From contig JASGHO010000001.1 of the NCBI GenBank assembly GCA_047602305.1, forward strand, positions 1,674,001 through 1,738,000: a DNA stretch of 64,000 nucleotides, given 5' to 3'. The notes under the pieces are model-generated. The model saw nothing but the letters and a program-made list of their open reading frames with translations. It was not told where the DNA came from and searched no databases. This DNA comes from Ancrocorticia sp047602305 (GTDB taxonomy: Bacteria; Actinomycetota; Actinomycetes; Actinomycetales; Actinomycetaceae). The translations under genes and the position numbers were made by a program. Shown here piece by piece: positions 19,229 through 26,965 of the stretch. Numbering within the stretch: position 1 is the stretch's first letter; every line of letters starts with the position of its first letter.

Positions 19229-19275
19229 GGAAAGGATTGAGTCCGCGGAGGCTATTTCCGGGCTCAATCCTTTCC
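19229..19275. terminator. Terminator between aroD and lysA
   Basis: GGAAAGGATTGAG and its complement form a 13-bp stem around a 21-nt loop, followed on the plus strand by AAAAAGCTC. Related half-copies (AATTGAGG upstream, GCTCAACCCTTTC downstream) flank it. It can serve the convergent ends of aroD and lysA. Confidence 0.6.
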
Positions 19276-19334
19276 AAAAAGCTCAACCCTTTCGGCACTG
19301 AGGCCGTGAGACCAGCCGCAGCGGCCCCAACCGC

Positions 19335-20711
19335 CTAGGCGTCGGCGTCGAGGGCCAGCAGATCCTGCACCGTCTCCGGGCGCAGCAGCCAGCGCGCTTC
19401 GCCGTCGCGTACCGCGAGCACGCCCGGCTTGGTCAGCAGGTTGTAGTTCGAGGCCATCGAGCGCCCGTAGGCGCCGGTGGTGGGAACCGCGAGTACGTCG
19501 CCAGGGCCCAGAGTGGCGGAAAGCGCCACATCCTTGATGACGATGTCGCCGCTCTCGCAGTGCTTACCCACCACGCGCGAGACCACCTGCTCCTCGGAGG
19601 GCTCACGATTGGCGAGCGCCACCGTGTAGTTGGCGCCGTAGAGGGCGGGGCGAATGTTGTCGCTCATGCCGCCATCAACGGAGACGTAGCGGCGCGACCC
19701 CTCGTCCAGCTGGATTGTCTTGATGGTGCCCACGGTGTACAACGTCACCGTGGAGGGCGCCGCGATGGAGCGGCCCGGCTCGATGGACACGATGGGGGCT
19801 GCCAGCCCGGTCTCCACAACGTGCGTGGTCACGGCCTGAGCCAGCGCCTTCGCGAAGTCCAAGGGCGACGGCGGCACGTCATCGAGTACCGTGTAGCGCA
19901 CGGCGTAGCCGCCACCGAAGTCGATCTCGGGGATGGTCACGCCAAACGTCTTCGAGGCTTCGGCGCGCAGCGCCAGAATCGCCTCAGCCGCAGCAGCAAA
20001 AGCATCAAGCGAGAGAATCTGCGAGCCAATGTGCGAGTGCAGGCCCACGAGCTCCAGGTGCTCGGCCGCCAGTGTCTCCTCGATGGCGCGCAGCGCCGTA
20101 CCCGAGGCGATCGAGAGCCCAAACTTCTGATCCTCGTGCGCGGTGGAAATGTACTCGTGACCGCCGGCATGGACGCCGGTGGTCACGCGCAGCACGATCT
20201 TGGCAACGGCCTCGCGCTCGGCAGCAATGGCCTCGACGAAGGCCAGCTCAGCCAACGAGTCCACCACCAGATGGGCGACGTCAGAATCCAGCGCCAACTC
20301 GATCTCGCGGCGCGACTTGTTATTGCCGTGCAGCCCCAGCTTCTCGCCCGGGACCCCGGCCGCCAGCGCGGTGAGCAGCTCGCCCTCGGAGCAGGTGTCG
20401 ATGGCCAGACCTTCCTCGGCCATCCAGCGAGCAACGCCCACGGAGAGGAAGGCCTTGCCAGCGTAGAACACCTCGGCACCGCCGAGATCCTCAAACGCCT
20501 CATCCATGGCGCGCTTCCAGGCCCGAGCCCGCTCGCGCATATCCTGCTCGTCGATGACGAAGAGCGGCGATCCGTACTCGCGCACCAGCGTGGTGACGCC
20601 GATTCCACCGATGTGGAGTTCGCCGTCGACCCGGCGCACAGTGCTGGGCCACAGTCCACTCACGGAACCGTCCGGCTCGGGGGCGGCCAAATATTCGAGG
20701 TTGGCGGGCAT
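19335..20711 (-). CDS. lysA: Diaminopimelate decarboxylase
   Basis: 458-residue PLP enzyme (alanine-racemase-like barrel) making lysine from meso-DAP. The PLP lysine is in VFYAGKAFLS (about residue 80); HGNNKS, the glycine-rich DFGGGYAV and the C-terminal CESGDIV with the catalytic cysteine are present. The ATG at 20711 follows CAGGGAGAAATC. The start of the protein (MPANLEYLAAPEPDGSVSGLWPSTV) fits actinobacterial LysA. It is 194 bp downstream of argS. Confidence 0.96.
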   Translation of the reverse strand: MPANLEYLAAPEPDGSVSGLWPSTVRRVDGELHIGGIGVTTLVREYGSPLFVIDEQDMRERARAWKRAMDEAFEDLGGAEVFYAGKAFLSVGVARWMAEEGLAIDTCSEGELLTALAAGVPGEKLGLHGNNKSRREIELALDSDVAHLVVDSLAELAFVEAIAAEREAVAKIVLRVTTGVHAGGHEYISTAHEDQKFGLSIASGTALRAIEETLAAEHLELVGLHSHIGSQILSLDAFAAAAEAILALRAEASKTFGVTIPEIDFGGGYAVRYTVLDDVPPSPLDFAKALAQAVTTHVVETGLAAPIVSIEPGRSIAAPSTVTLYTVGTIKTIQLDEGSRRYVSVDGGMSDNIRPALYGANYTVALANREPSEEQVVSRVVGKHCESGDIVIKDVALSATLGPGDVLAVPTTGAYGRSMASNYNLLTKPGVLAVRDGEARWLLRPETVQDLLALDADA

Positions 20712-20858
20712 GATTTCTCCCTGTCTTTCCGGGCGGACGCGCCCGTGTGGGCTGCGTTGTTGGCTATGTACTTCTCGGGTGGGGCGGGCGGGAAGCGCGT
20801 GCCGTCATGCCTGACGACGACGTCACCCCGCTCACCTCCACGTTCACTCACGCGACCT

Positions 20859-20893
20859 GCGTGGCGCCACACCCACACGGCGCGGCGCCACGC
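20859..20893 (-). terminator. Hairpin between argS and lysA
   Basis: GCGTGGCGCC and GGCGCCACGC form a perfect 10-bp stem with a 15-nt loop just after the argS stop. There is no T-run, so its role as terminator or processing site is uncertain. Confidence 0.45.
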
Positions 20894-20905
20894 AAGATCT
20901 CGAAC

Positions 20906-22582
20906 TTACATCTTCTCCGGCGCCGAAACGCCCAGGAGATCCAGGCCGTTGGCGAGCACCTGGCGGGCGGCGTCGTTGACCCAGAGGCGGGTGCGGTGCA
21001 GGTCGGTGACCTCCTCGTCCGCGCGCGGGGTAACGCGGGCCTTGCCGTACCAGGTGTGGTAGGCACTGGCGACCTCTTCGAGGTAGCGGGCCACGCGATG
21101 CGGCTCGCGCAGGGCGGCGGACTGCGCCGCGATATCGGGGAAGCGGGCGAGCGTGCCGAGCAGCTCGGAATCTGCCGCTTCCAGCTGCTCCGGGGTGAAT
21201 CCATCCTCGCGGCGCACGCCGTGCTCAGCGGCGTTGCGGGCCACCGCGCAGGTGCGGGCGTGGGCGTACTGCACGTAGTAGACCGGGTTCTCGCTGGAAT
21301 GCGAGGCCACCAGATCGAGGTCCAGCTCCAGCGTGGTGTCCACCGAGGCGCGCACCAGCGAGTAGCGGGCGGCATCGACGCCCACGGCGTCCACCAGGTC
21401 CTCCATGGTCACCACGGTTCCGGCGCGCTTGGACATGCGCACCGATTCGCCGTCGCGTACCAGGTTGACGAGCTGGCCGATGAGAATCTCCATGTTCTCG
21501 CCCGCCCCAGCAGTATCGCCGAATGCGCGCGCCATGGCGTACATGCGGCCGATGTAGCCGTGGTGATCCGCGCCCAGCATGTAAACGCACTGGTCAGCGC
21601 CGCGCTCGCGCTTGTCGAGGTAGTAGGCGATGTCGGCGGCGAAGTAGGCCTTCTCGCCATCGGACTTGATGATGACGCGGTCCTTGTCGTCACCGAACTC
21701 GGTGGAGCGCAGCCACAGGGCGTTGTCATTCTCGAAGAGAGCACCCTGCTCGCGCAGCCGCTCAATGGCGCGGTCCACAGCACCCGACTCGTGCAGCGAC
21801 TGCTCGTGGAAGAACACATCGAAGTCCGCACGGAAATCGTGCAGCGCATTCTTGATCTCCTCGAACATCAGCTCCACGCCGTGGCGGCGGAACACTTCCT
21901 GCGCCTCATCATCGGGAAGCGTGCGCGGATCGGGCTCGCCGGCCGCCTCGCAACGGGCGATAACGACCTCGGCAATGTCAGAAATGTACTGGCCACCATA
22001 GCCGTCGGCGGGAACCTCACGGCCCTTGGCACGCGCCAGCAACGAGGAGGAGAAGTGATCGATCTGGTTGCCGTGATCGTTGAAGTAGTACTCGCGCACC
22101 ACCTTCGCGCCGGTGAACGAGAGGATGCGGGCAAGCGAATCGCCCACGGCGGCCCAGCGGGTGCCACCGATGTGGATCGGGCCGGTGGGGTTGGCCGAAA
22201 CGTATTCGAGGTTCACGGTGTGACCCGCGCCCGCCTGCGACTTTCCGTAATCCTCGCCCGCGGCGAGAATGGTGCGAGCAAGCTCACCTGCGGCACCGGC
22301 GGAGAGACGAATATTGATGAAGCCGGGACCGGCTACTTCGGCGGCTTCAATTCCGTCGACGACGACGAGGCGCGCCACCAGAAGTTCCGCCAAGAGTCGG
22401 GGGGCGGTGCCGGCGCGCTTGGCCAGCTGCATGGCCACGTTGGTAGCCCAATCACCGTGGTCGCGGTTGCGCGGGCGCTCAACCTTGACGTCGGGGAGGT
22501 CGCCTTCAATGGCGATGGAACCGTCGGCCACCGCGGCTGCGAGCTGGGCGGCAATTACCTTGCTGAGTTCTTCTGGAGTCAC
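20906..22582 (-). CDS. argS: Arginyl-tRNA synthetase
   Basis: 558-residue class I synthetase. The HIGH-type motif is PIHIGGTRWAAVGD and the KMSK-type motif is RMSKRAGT, followed by an all-helical anticodon-binding domain ending LLGVSAPEKM. GTG at 22582 (VTPEELSKV) is preferred over the TTG at 22636; neither has a strong Shine-Dalgarno. It is transcribed divergently from a tRNA-Arg gene whose promoter lies 5' of it. Confidence 0.95.
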   Translation of the reverse strand: MTPEELSKVIAAQLAAAVADGSIAIEGDLPDVKVERPRNRDHGDWATNVAMQLAKRAGTAPRLLAELLVARLVVVDGIEAAEVAGPGFINIRLSAGAAGELARTILAAGEDYGKSQAGAGHTVNLEYVSANPTGPIHIGGTRWAAVGDSLARILSFTGAKVVREYYFNDHGNQIDHFSSSLLARAKGREVPADGYGGQYISDIAEVVIARCEAAGEPDPRTLPDDEAQEVFRRHGVELMFEEIKNALHDFRADFDVFFHEQSLHESGAVDRAIERLREQGALFENDNALWLRSTEFGDDKDRVIIKSDGEKAYFAADIAYYLDKRERGADQCVYMLGADHHGYIGRMYAMARAFGDTAGAGENMEILIGQLVNLVRDGESVRMSKRAGTVVTMEDLVDAVGVDAARYSLVRASVDTTLELDLDLVASHSSENPVYYVQYAHARTCAVARNAAEHGVRREDGFTPEQLEAADSELLGTLARFPDIAAQSAALREPHRVARYLEEVASAYHTWYGKARVTPRADEEVTDLHRTRLWVNDAARQVLANGLDLLGVSAPEKM

Positions 22583-22620
22583 GGTTCCGATTCTACGTCG
22601 TGGGGCGGAACTCTCCCGAA

Positions 22621-22648
22621 TTGTGTTCAACTCCAAGCATGCTAATAT
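22621..22648 (+). promoter_or_regulatory. Promoter of tRNA-Arg
   Basis: TTGTGT (22621-22626) and TAATAT (22643-22648) are separated by 16 bp and end 10 bp before the mature tRNA start. This matches a housekeeping-type promoter. Confidence 0.65.
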
Positions 22649-22658
22649 GTTCCGGTAC

Positions 22659-22734
22659 GCCCCGATAGCTCAGGGGATAGAGCGTCTGCCTCCGGAGCAG
22701 AAGGTCGCAGGTTCGAATCCTGTTCGGGGTACCA
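22659..22734 (+). tRNA. tRNA-Arg (anticodon CCG)
   Basis: 76-nt tRNA with acceptor arm GCCCCGA/TCGGGGT (the first pair is G-U), D arm TAGCTCAGGGGATAGAGC, anticodon stem TCTGC/GCAGA enclosing loop CTCCGGA (anticodon CCG), T arm GCAGG TTCGAAT CCTGT, discriminator A and an encoded CCA. It reads CGG codons. No terminator follows directly; the next hairpin with terminator shape is about 380 nt downstream, after a structured repeat. Confidence 0.97.
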
Positions 22735-22736
22735 TA

Positions 22737-22900
22737 AGTGAGACGAGCGAAGTAAACGCTCGCGTTTATTTCCGAGGCGAACGCCATGGTCGAGTGGCGT
22801 AGCCACGAGGCTGTGAGGAAATTCGAGCGAAGAACGAGCTTGCTCGATTCTTCCGAGAATAACGAAACAGGTTCAAATACGGAGTATTTGAACTACAACA
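22737..22900 (+). ncRNA. Structured tandem unit, copy 1
   Basis: 164-bp unit. The first 80 bp (AGTGAGACGAGCGAAGTAAA onward) match copy 2 almost perfectly and contain alternative hairpins: CGAGCG/CGCTCG against TAAACG/CGTTTA, then GTGGC/GCCAC. The second half folds into AAGAA-CGAGC-TT-GCTCG-A-TTCTT (22830-22852, one bulged A) and GTTCAAATAC-GGA-GTATTTGAAC (22871-22893). There is no open frame with a Shine-Dalgarno. It is probably co-transcribed with tRNA-Arg. Confidence 0.6.
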
Positions 22901-23070
22901 AGTGAGACGAGCGAAGTAAACGCTCGCGTTTATTTCCGAGGCGAACGCCGTGGTCGAGTGGCGTAGCCACGAGGCTGCGAGGAGATCTGAGAGAAGAGAA
23001 AGCTTGCTTTCTCTTCCGAAGATGACGAAGTTGGTTCACATACGTAGCGAAGCGCAGAATGTGAACTACA
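22901..23070 (+). ncRNA. Structured tandem unit, copy 2
   Basis: It begins exactly 164 bp after copy 1 and keeps the same order of hairpins. Where the sequence differs, pairing is kept: AAGAGAAAGC-TT-GCTTTCTCTT (22994-23015) replaces AAGAACGAGC..., and GTTCACAT/ATGTGAAC (23034-23066) replaces GTTCAAAT/ATTTGAAC, an A-U to C-G exchange. The second hairpin has a larger loop with GCGAAGC. These paired changes point to selection on RNA or DNA structure. Confidence 0.6.
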
Positions 23071-23113
23071 GATAGGCAAGCATTCGAAACACAGCAAGGA
23101 ATGTGAACCACAG
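23071..23113 (+). repeat. Partial third unit
   Basis: GGAATGTGAACCACAG near 23098 repeats AGAATGTGAACTACAG of copy 2 about 41 bp earlier. Only the 3' arm of the last hairpin is kept, suggesting a decayed or truncated further copy before the terminator. Confidence 0.45.
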
Positions 23114-23145
23114 AAGCCCGGCTTGTGACGAGCCGGGCTTTCGCG
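23114..23145 (+). terminator. Terminator of the tRNA-Arg/repeat transcript
   Basis: AAGCCCGGCT and AGCCGGGCTT form a perfect 10-bp stem with a 7-nt loop followed by TCG. The 3' arm supplies the T residues (CTTTCG). It is the first terminator-like hairpin after the tRNA. Confidence 0.65.
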
Positions 23146-23353
23146 TGTCCGGGTGGCCCCCAAACGCGGGCTGTAGGCCTAAACGTAGGGCTGAGAGGCC
23201 CGCCGTGGGAGAGTTCCGAAGGAGTGTCATTTTCCGCAACGCGTAACAGTTTTTTCCACGGAAAATGCGTCACGCGTATCGGAAATCGTCACTTCTTTGG
23301 GCATGTGACATGGGCAGGCAGGTGGCATGCGACAGACAAAGGGCCGAACCGCG

Positions 23354-23749
23354 CTACAACTGGATCCCGTTCGTGTAGTACCAGCGTCCGCCTTCGCAGA
23401 TGAAGCTGGAGCGTTCGTGCATGATGCCGCGTTCCATCATTTTGCGCCAGTGCGCCCGAAATTCCACGACGGCCCGGTTCTCGTGTTCGGAAAAATCGAG
23501 GATGTCGAGCCTGCGCCATTGCACTTGGGCTTCCAATCCGACGGTGTCGGGACGGTAGCCCGGGTGCCAGGTCTCGAGAACGTAATCCTCGTTACGCAGC
23601 GCGTAGGCACTGTAGCGCGAGCGCATGAGGGCCTCGGCGTTGGGAGCATTTTCGCCATTGTGGTAGGGACCGCAGCAGATGCCGTACGCCTTGCCGCTTT
23701 GGCAGGGGCAAAACACGACGTCGTTCGGAAGTGGTGCGATACTCGGCAT
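23354..23749 (-). CDS. YchJ/UPF0225 family SEC-C motif protein
   Basis: 131-residue protein with a cysteine-rich N-terminus (CPCQSGKAYGICCGPYH, residues about 14-30) that fits the zinc-binding SEC-C motif, followed by the YchJ core (ALMRSRYSAYALRNEDYVLETWHP and FRAHW...ERSSFICEGGRWYYTNG). The biochemical role of the family is unknown. The ATG at 23749 follows GAGGGAGACGAGGGACC. It stands alone, 43 bp from the glycerophosphodiesterase gene. Confidence 0.85.
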   Translation of the reverse strand: MPSIAPLPNDVVFCPCQSGKAYGICCGPYHNGENAPNAEALMRSRYSAYALRNEDYVLETWHPGYRPDTVGLEAQVQWRRLDILDFSEHENRAVVEFRAHWRKMMERGIMHERSSFICEGGRWYYTNGIQL

Positions 23750-23791
23750 GGTCCCTCGTCTCCCTCGGTCCTTCGAGTTGGCAATCTCTGG

Positions 23792-24574
23792 TTACAGACT
23801 CACCCCGCGGGAACGTATGGCATCCCGAACCGCGGTGGGTTCATCTGTAATAATGCCATCTACACCCATGTCAAGTAGGTCATTCACGGTATCTATGTCA
23901 TTAATTGTCCACACGTGCACGGCGATTCCTCGGCGGTGAGCGAGGTTGACGAAACTCTCGTTTACCACTGTGACGTGGCCACTTACTGTTGGAACCTGGG
24001 CTGCTTGGACGTTTCGCGTTGGCCCGGGAACGCTCCTCATGAGCCCTGAACCAGCCGATCCTGGTAATCGAGCGAATCCCACCATGCGGGCGATGGCGTT
24101 GATTCCGAGGGATGTTGCCACGCCCGGGAGGTGCCTGCGCACTCTCCGCAGCCGTTTCTCGGAAAAGCTCGCCACGCATACTCGATCGCCTGATCGGGTG
24201 CGGTTGATGGCGTCAATAATCGGGTCGACGACGTCGTCGACCTTCGCGTCGATATTGAACACGAGTTCGGGGAAGTTGTCGAGGAGTTCGTCCACTCGCA
24301 CGAGTCGGTTGCCGGACTCGTCGCGTAGTTTGGAGATTTCCCGCCAGGTGTGATGGGAGATGAATCCTGATCCGTCGGTGATGCGGTCAAGGATGGGGTC
24401 GTGGGAGATCACGGCGACGCCGTCGCTTGTGACATGCGCATCGGTTTCCATGTAGGTGAAACCTTGCGCTTGCATCGCTTCAAAGGCGACGATGGAGTTT
24501 TCAGGCTGCTCGTTGCCACCGCCACGGTGGGCCATGACAAGGGGAGCCTCACCGTAGGGGTAGAGACGATTCAT
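23792..24574 (-). CDS. Glycerophosphodiester phosphodiesterase
   Basis: 260-residue GDPD TIM-barrel enzyme that hydrolyses glycerophosphodiesters to glycerol-3-phosphate and an alcohol. The catalytic HRGG with ENS and E motif is visible (VMAHRGGGNEQPENSIVAF; METDAHVTSDGVAVISHDP). There is no signal peptide, so it is probably cytoplasmic. The start is ATG 24574, which overlaps the M23 stop as TAATG; the three upstream codons are not used. The coupling suggests envelope turnover as a shared theme, which is inference. Confidence 0.9.
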   Translation of the reverse strand: MNRLYPYGEAPLVMAHRGGGNEQPENSIVAFEAMQAQGFTYMETDAHVTSDGVAVISHDPILDRITDGSGFISHHTWREISKLRDESGNRLVRVDELLDNFPELVFNIDAKVDDVVDPIIDAINRTRSGDRVCVASFSEKRLRRVRRHLPGVATSLGINAIARMVGFARLPGSAGSGLMRSVPGPTRNVQAAQVPTVSGHVTVVNESFVNLAHRRGIAVHVWTINDIDTVNDLLDMGVDGIITDEPTAVRDAIRSRGVSL

Positions 24575-25563
24575 TAGCCACACATTTCACTGATATCCAC
24601 TGCTTTGTGCCCGGCAAGGAACTCGTCTGGATTCAGCAGAGCGGCGATGTCATCTGCGGCGCCGAGCGAAGGATCGTGGATCTCGAAGTGAAGATGGGGA
24701 CCTGTTGAATTCCCGTTCGACCCCACGAGTCCGATCTTCTGCCCGGCGGTGACGGTATCGCCTGCCTTGACGAGCACACCATGATCATACATGTGGACGT
24801 ACCAGGATTCGTAGACTTTTCCCCCGATTTGGTGGCGAATGACGACCGTGTTTTCGGAACGGCCGGCGTGGCTGCCGCCTGCAACGAGGACGACGCCGTC
24901 AGCGATCGCGTGGATCGGGGTGTCGTTGGGTGCGGCGTAGTCCTGACCGGCATGGTAGGAGGAGGCTCCGGAGAAGGGGTCGCTGCGGGGACCGAAGCCC
25001 GAGGTGCGCTGGAAGGTTCCGGCGGGCACCGGGAAGACGACGAGGGATTCGCGGTTCTGTACGAAAGCGGCCCGGATTCCCTGCACGTTCGTGGGTTCAC
25101 AGGTGGCCACGACGGGGTTCGCCTTGGCCTGCTCTTCCGCCGTGTAGGCAACGGACTTGATGGCCGCCGTGGGGGTACCAGCCAGCGACTCGGGGGTCTG
25201 TGCCTGTTCCGTCTGGCCGCCAAGGATCGAGGCGTTCATCGGCTGGGAGGCCTGCGCCCCGCCGCCGAAGTTGCCAAGAACAGGAACGGTGACGCCCGCA
25301 ATGGCCAGCGCGGACACGGTCATTCCCTTGAGTACGCGGTTGCGCGGGGAACGCACGCGAGGCTTCGCCGACGACGACGAACGCGACGGTACCTGGGAGG
25401 TCACGTGGAGTCCAGCTGAATCCTGGCCAATCTGGCGTTCTGCCTTGCGGCGAGCGAGCTCGGCCTCCATCTTCTGCCGTAGCTCAATCTGGGCGGGGGT
25501 GAGGGGCACGTCCTGGCACAATGCCCGACGACGCCTTGGCAACTCAGTAGTTACGGCTTCCAC
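24574..25563 (-). CDS. M23 (LytM-like) peptidase family protein
   Basis: About 329 residues. A basic cytoplasmic N-terminus is followed by a single membrane or signal helix (GMTVSALAIAGVTVPVLGNF, about residues 80-100), a linker, and a LytM domain in the last 150 residues. Zinc ligands are H and D in YHAGQDYAAP and the HxH of GPHLHFEIHDP. It may cleave peptidoglycan cross-bridges or regulate amidases. The GTG at 25563 with AAAGGACAGG upstream is the preferred start; 25623 is an alternative. Confidence 0.85.
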   Translation of the reverse strand: MEAVTTELPRRRRALCQDVPLTPAQIELRQKMEAELARRKAERQIGQDSAGLHVTSQVPSRSSSSAKPRVRSPRNRVLKGMTVSALAIAGVTVPVLGNFGGGAQASQPMNASILGGQTEQAQTPESLAGTPTAAIKSVAYTAEEQAKANPVVATCEPTNVQGIRAAFVQNRESLVVFPVPAGTFQRTSGFGPRSDPFSGASSYHAGQDYAAPNDTPIHAIADGVVLVAGGSHAGRSENTVVIRHQIGGKVYESWYVHMYDHGVLVKAGDTVTAGQKIGLVGSNGNSTGPHLHFEIHDPSLGAADDIAALLNPDEFLAGHKAVDISEMCG

Positions 25564-25933
25564 ACCCAGTCCTGTCCTTTGACTTGCAGCTCCATGCCAC
25601 AGTTCGTGGCCCTGCGCCACCAACCATCACAAAACGATAACGGAAAGGTTATGGAACCGTTATTCAATGTGACTCATCTTGCTGGTGATCCACCTCTCAA
25701 GTGGCTATATTCCGCCATTTTCTCCAGTTACACCCTGGACAAAGGTCGATATATTTCCGTTATTTTTATGGGACCTTTGGCTCACGTTGCTTTCTGCGAT
25801 CGAGCAAGAAGGGGCCTACTTCGCGCAAAAGGCGGGGTGCCGATGAACTCTCGTCCATCGGCACCCCGCCGTGGTTATTGGGTAGCGCTACAAGAATTGT
25901 TTGCGCACCGTCAGCCGGAATGCTGACACCATA
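25564..25933. other. Upstream region of the M23 gene
   Basis: 370 bp between the M23 start and the CNNM gene stop. It contains the CNNM terminator (25831-25870) and, nearer the M23 gene, AT-rich promoter-like DNA with an inverted repeat ATAACGG-13 nt-CCGTTAT (25637-25663) and another CCGTTAT at 25758. I looked for the c-di-AMP (ydaO) riboswitch often found before actinobacterial wall hydrolases and could not support it. Confidence 0.5.
25831..25870 (-). terminator. Terminator of the CNNM/CBS operon
   Basis: A perfect 15-bp stem beginning GGCGGGGTGCCGATG with a 10-nt loop is followed on the minus strand by TTTTGCGCG. It lies about 60 bp after the stop at 25934. Confidence 0.85.
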
Positions 25934-26965
25934 TTAATCGCGCTGCATGAGGTCGCGTACCTCGCCGACCAGCTCTTCCAGGATGTCCTCCAAGAAGACG
26001 ATGCCCACCAATTCGCCGCCATCCACAACGCCTGCCATGTGGGTGCCGGAGTTACGCATGACACGCAACGCGGTTTCCACTTCGTCACCCGGGGCCACCT
26101 GGACGAGCTTGCGCACGCGCCACGGCGGAATCGGGTCGTCGCGCAGGATTTCCGGAATGGCAAGGACGTCCTTGAGATGGACGTAGCCGCGCACCTTGCC
26201 GTCGTCGTCGCGAACCAGGAACCGGGAGTAGCCGGTGGCGGCGACGTTCTGCTCAATCTGCGCCGGGGTGACGTCAAGCGATACGCCCGCCACATCCGCT
26301 ACCGGGACCATGACGTCACGCGCGTCGTGGTCGGAGAACTCCAGTGCGCCAGAGATCAATCCCTGGTCGTCTTGCAGCACGCCGGCCGCGGCGGAGGCCT
26401 CCACGATGGACGCCACCTCGTCCGCGGTGAACGCCGAGGCCACCTCGTCCTTCGGCTCGATACCAAAAGCGCGCAACACCATGTTCGAGATGGAATTGAG
26501 AACCGCGATGATGGGGTAGAACAGCTTCTCGAACATGAGCAGCGGCGGCACCAGCCGCAGCGCCGACTTCTCGGGGAAGGTGACGGAGATGTTCTTGGGA
26601 ACCATCTCCCCCAGCACCACGTGCAGGCCCACCACCAGGATGAGCGCGATGATGAAGGCGATGCCGTGGGTCAGCGCGGCACTCAACCCGAGGGCGTGCA
26701 ACGGCACCTCGAGCAGCTTCGCGATAGCAGGTTCGGCGAGAACACCGAGACCGACCGAGCAGAGCGTCACGCCCAGCTGTGCGGCGGCGAGCATCCGGGA
26801 CAGATGCTCGATCGACCACAGCACCTTGCGAGCCGCCTTCGACGATTCGACGAGCGGTTCAATACGCGAGCGCCGCGACCCCGTGAGGGCGAACTCGGCG
26901 GCCACGAAGAACGCGTTGAGAGCAAGGAGGAGAACCGTTGCCAGGAGTGCGTATGCCGGGCTCAT
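25934..26965 (-). CDS. CNNM/CBS-domain membrane protein (hemolysin C family, short form)
   Basis: 343 residues: a CNNM (DUF21) membrane domain with about four hydrophobic segments (about 1-190), then a pair of CBS domains (about 200-340, ARDVMVPVADVAGVSLD and VRGYVHLKDVLAIPE). The C-terminal CorC_HlyC domain present in its neighbour is missing. Related proteins take part in Mg2+ or Co2+ handling; the old hemolysin name is not evidence of cytolysis. Its start overlaps the upstream paralogue's stop (ATGA). Confidence 0.88.
   Translation of the reverse strand: MSPAYALLATVLLLALNAFFVAAEFALTGSRRSRIEPLVESSKAARKVLWSIEHLSRMLAAAQLGVTLCSVGLGVLAEPAIAKLLEVPLHALGLSAALTHGIAFIIALILVVGLHVVLGEMVPKNISVTFPEKSALRLVPPLLMFEKLFYPIIAVLNSISNMVLRAFGIEPKDEVASAFTADEVASIVEASAAAGVLQDDQGLISGALEFSDHDARDVMVPVADVAGVSLDVTPAQIEQNVAATGYSRFLVRDDDGKVRGYVHLKDVLAIPEILRDDPIPPWRVRKLVQVAPGDEVETALRVMRNSGTHMAGVVDGGELVGIVFLEDILEELVGEVRDLMQRD

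Larger units (their letters stand above)
22735..23353. other. Non-coding stretch after tRNA-Arg
   Basis: 619 bp with no supportable protein gene. From 22737 to 23140 it contains two tandem structured units, a partial third and a terminator (listed separately). From 23145 to 23353 it holds an inverted repeat CATTTTCCG/CGGAAAATG (23228-23267, 22-nt loop) and two ACGCGT palindromes, downstream of the YchJ-like gene on the minus strand. Confidence 0.7.

Noticed and set aside
22861..22900. Degenerate second tRNA (GGTTCAAAT resembles a T loop)
   Set aside because: No acceptor, D or anticodon arms can be built around it; it fits the repeat hairpin instead.
22737..23070. CRISPR array
   Set aside because: There are only two long units, no short regularly spaced repeats with unique spacers, and no cas genes in the window.
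22659..23145. Integrated element at the tRNA-Arg 3' end
   Set aside because: No integrase and no second copy of the tRNA 3' end (attR) could be found in the window.
25564..25830. c-di-AMP (ydaO) riboswitch before the M23 gene
   Set aside because: The conserved ydaO core segments could not be located in the leader; only an inverted repeat was seen.
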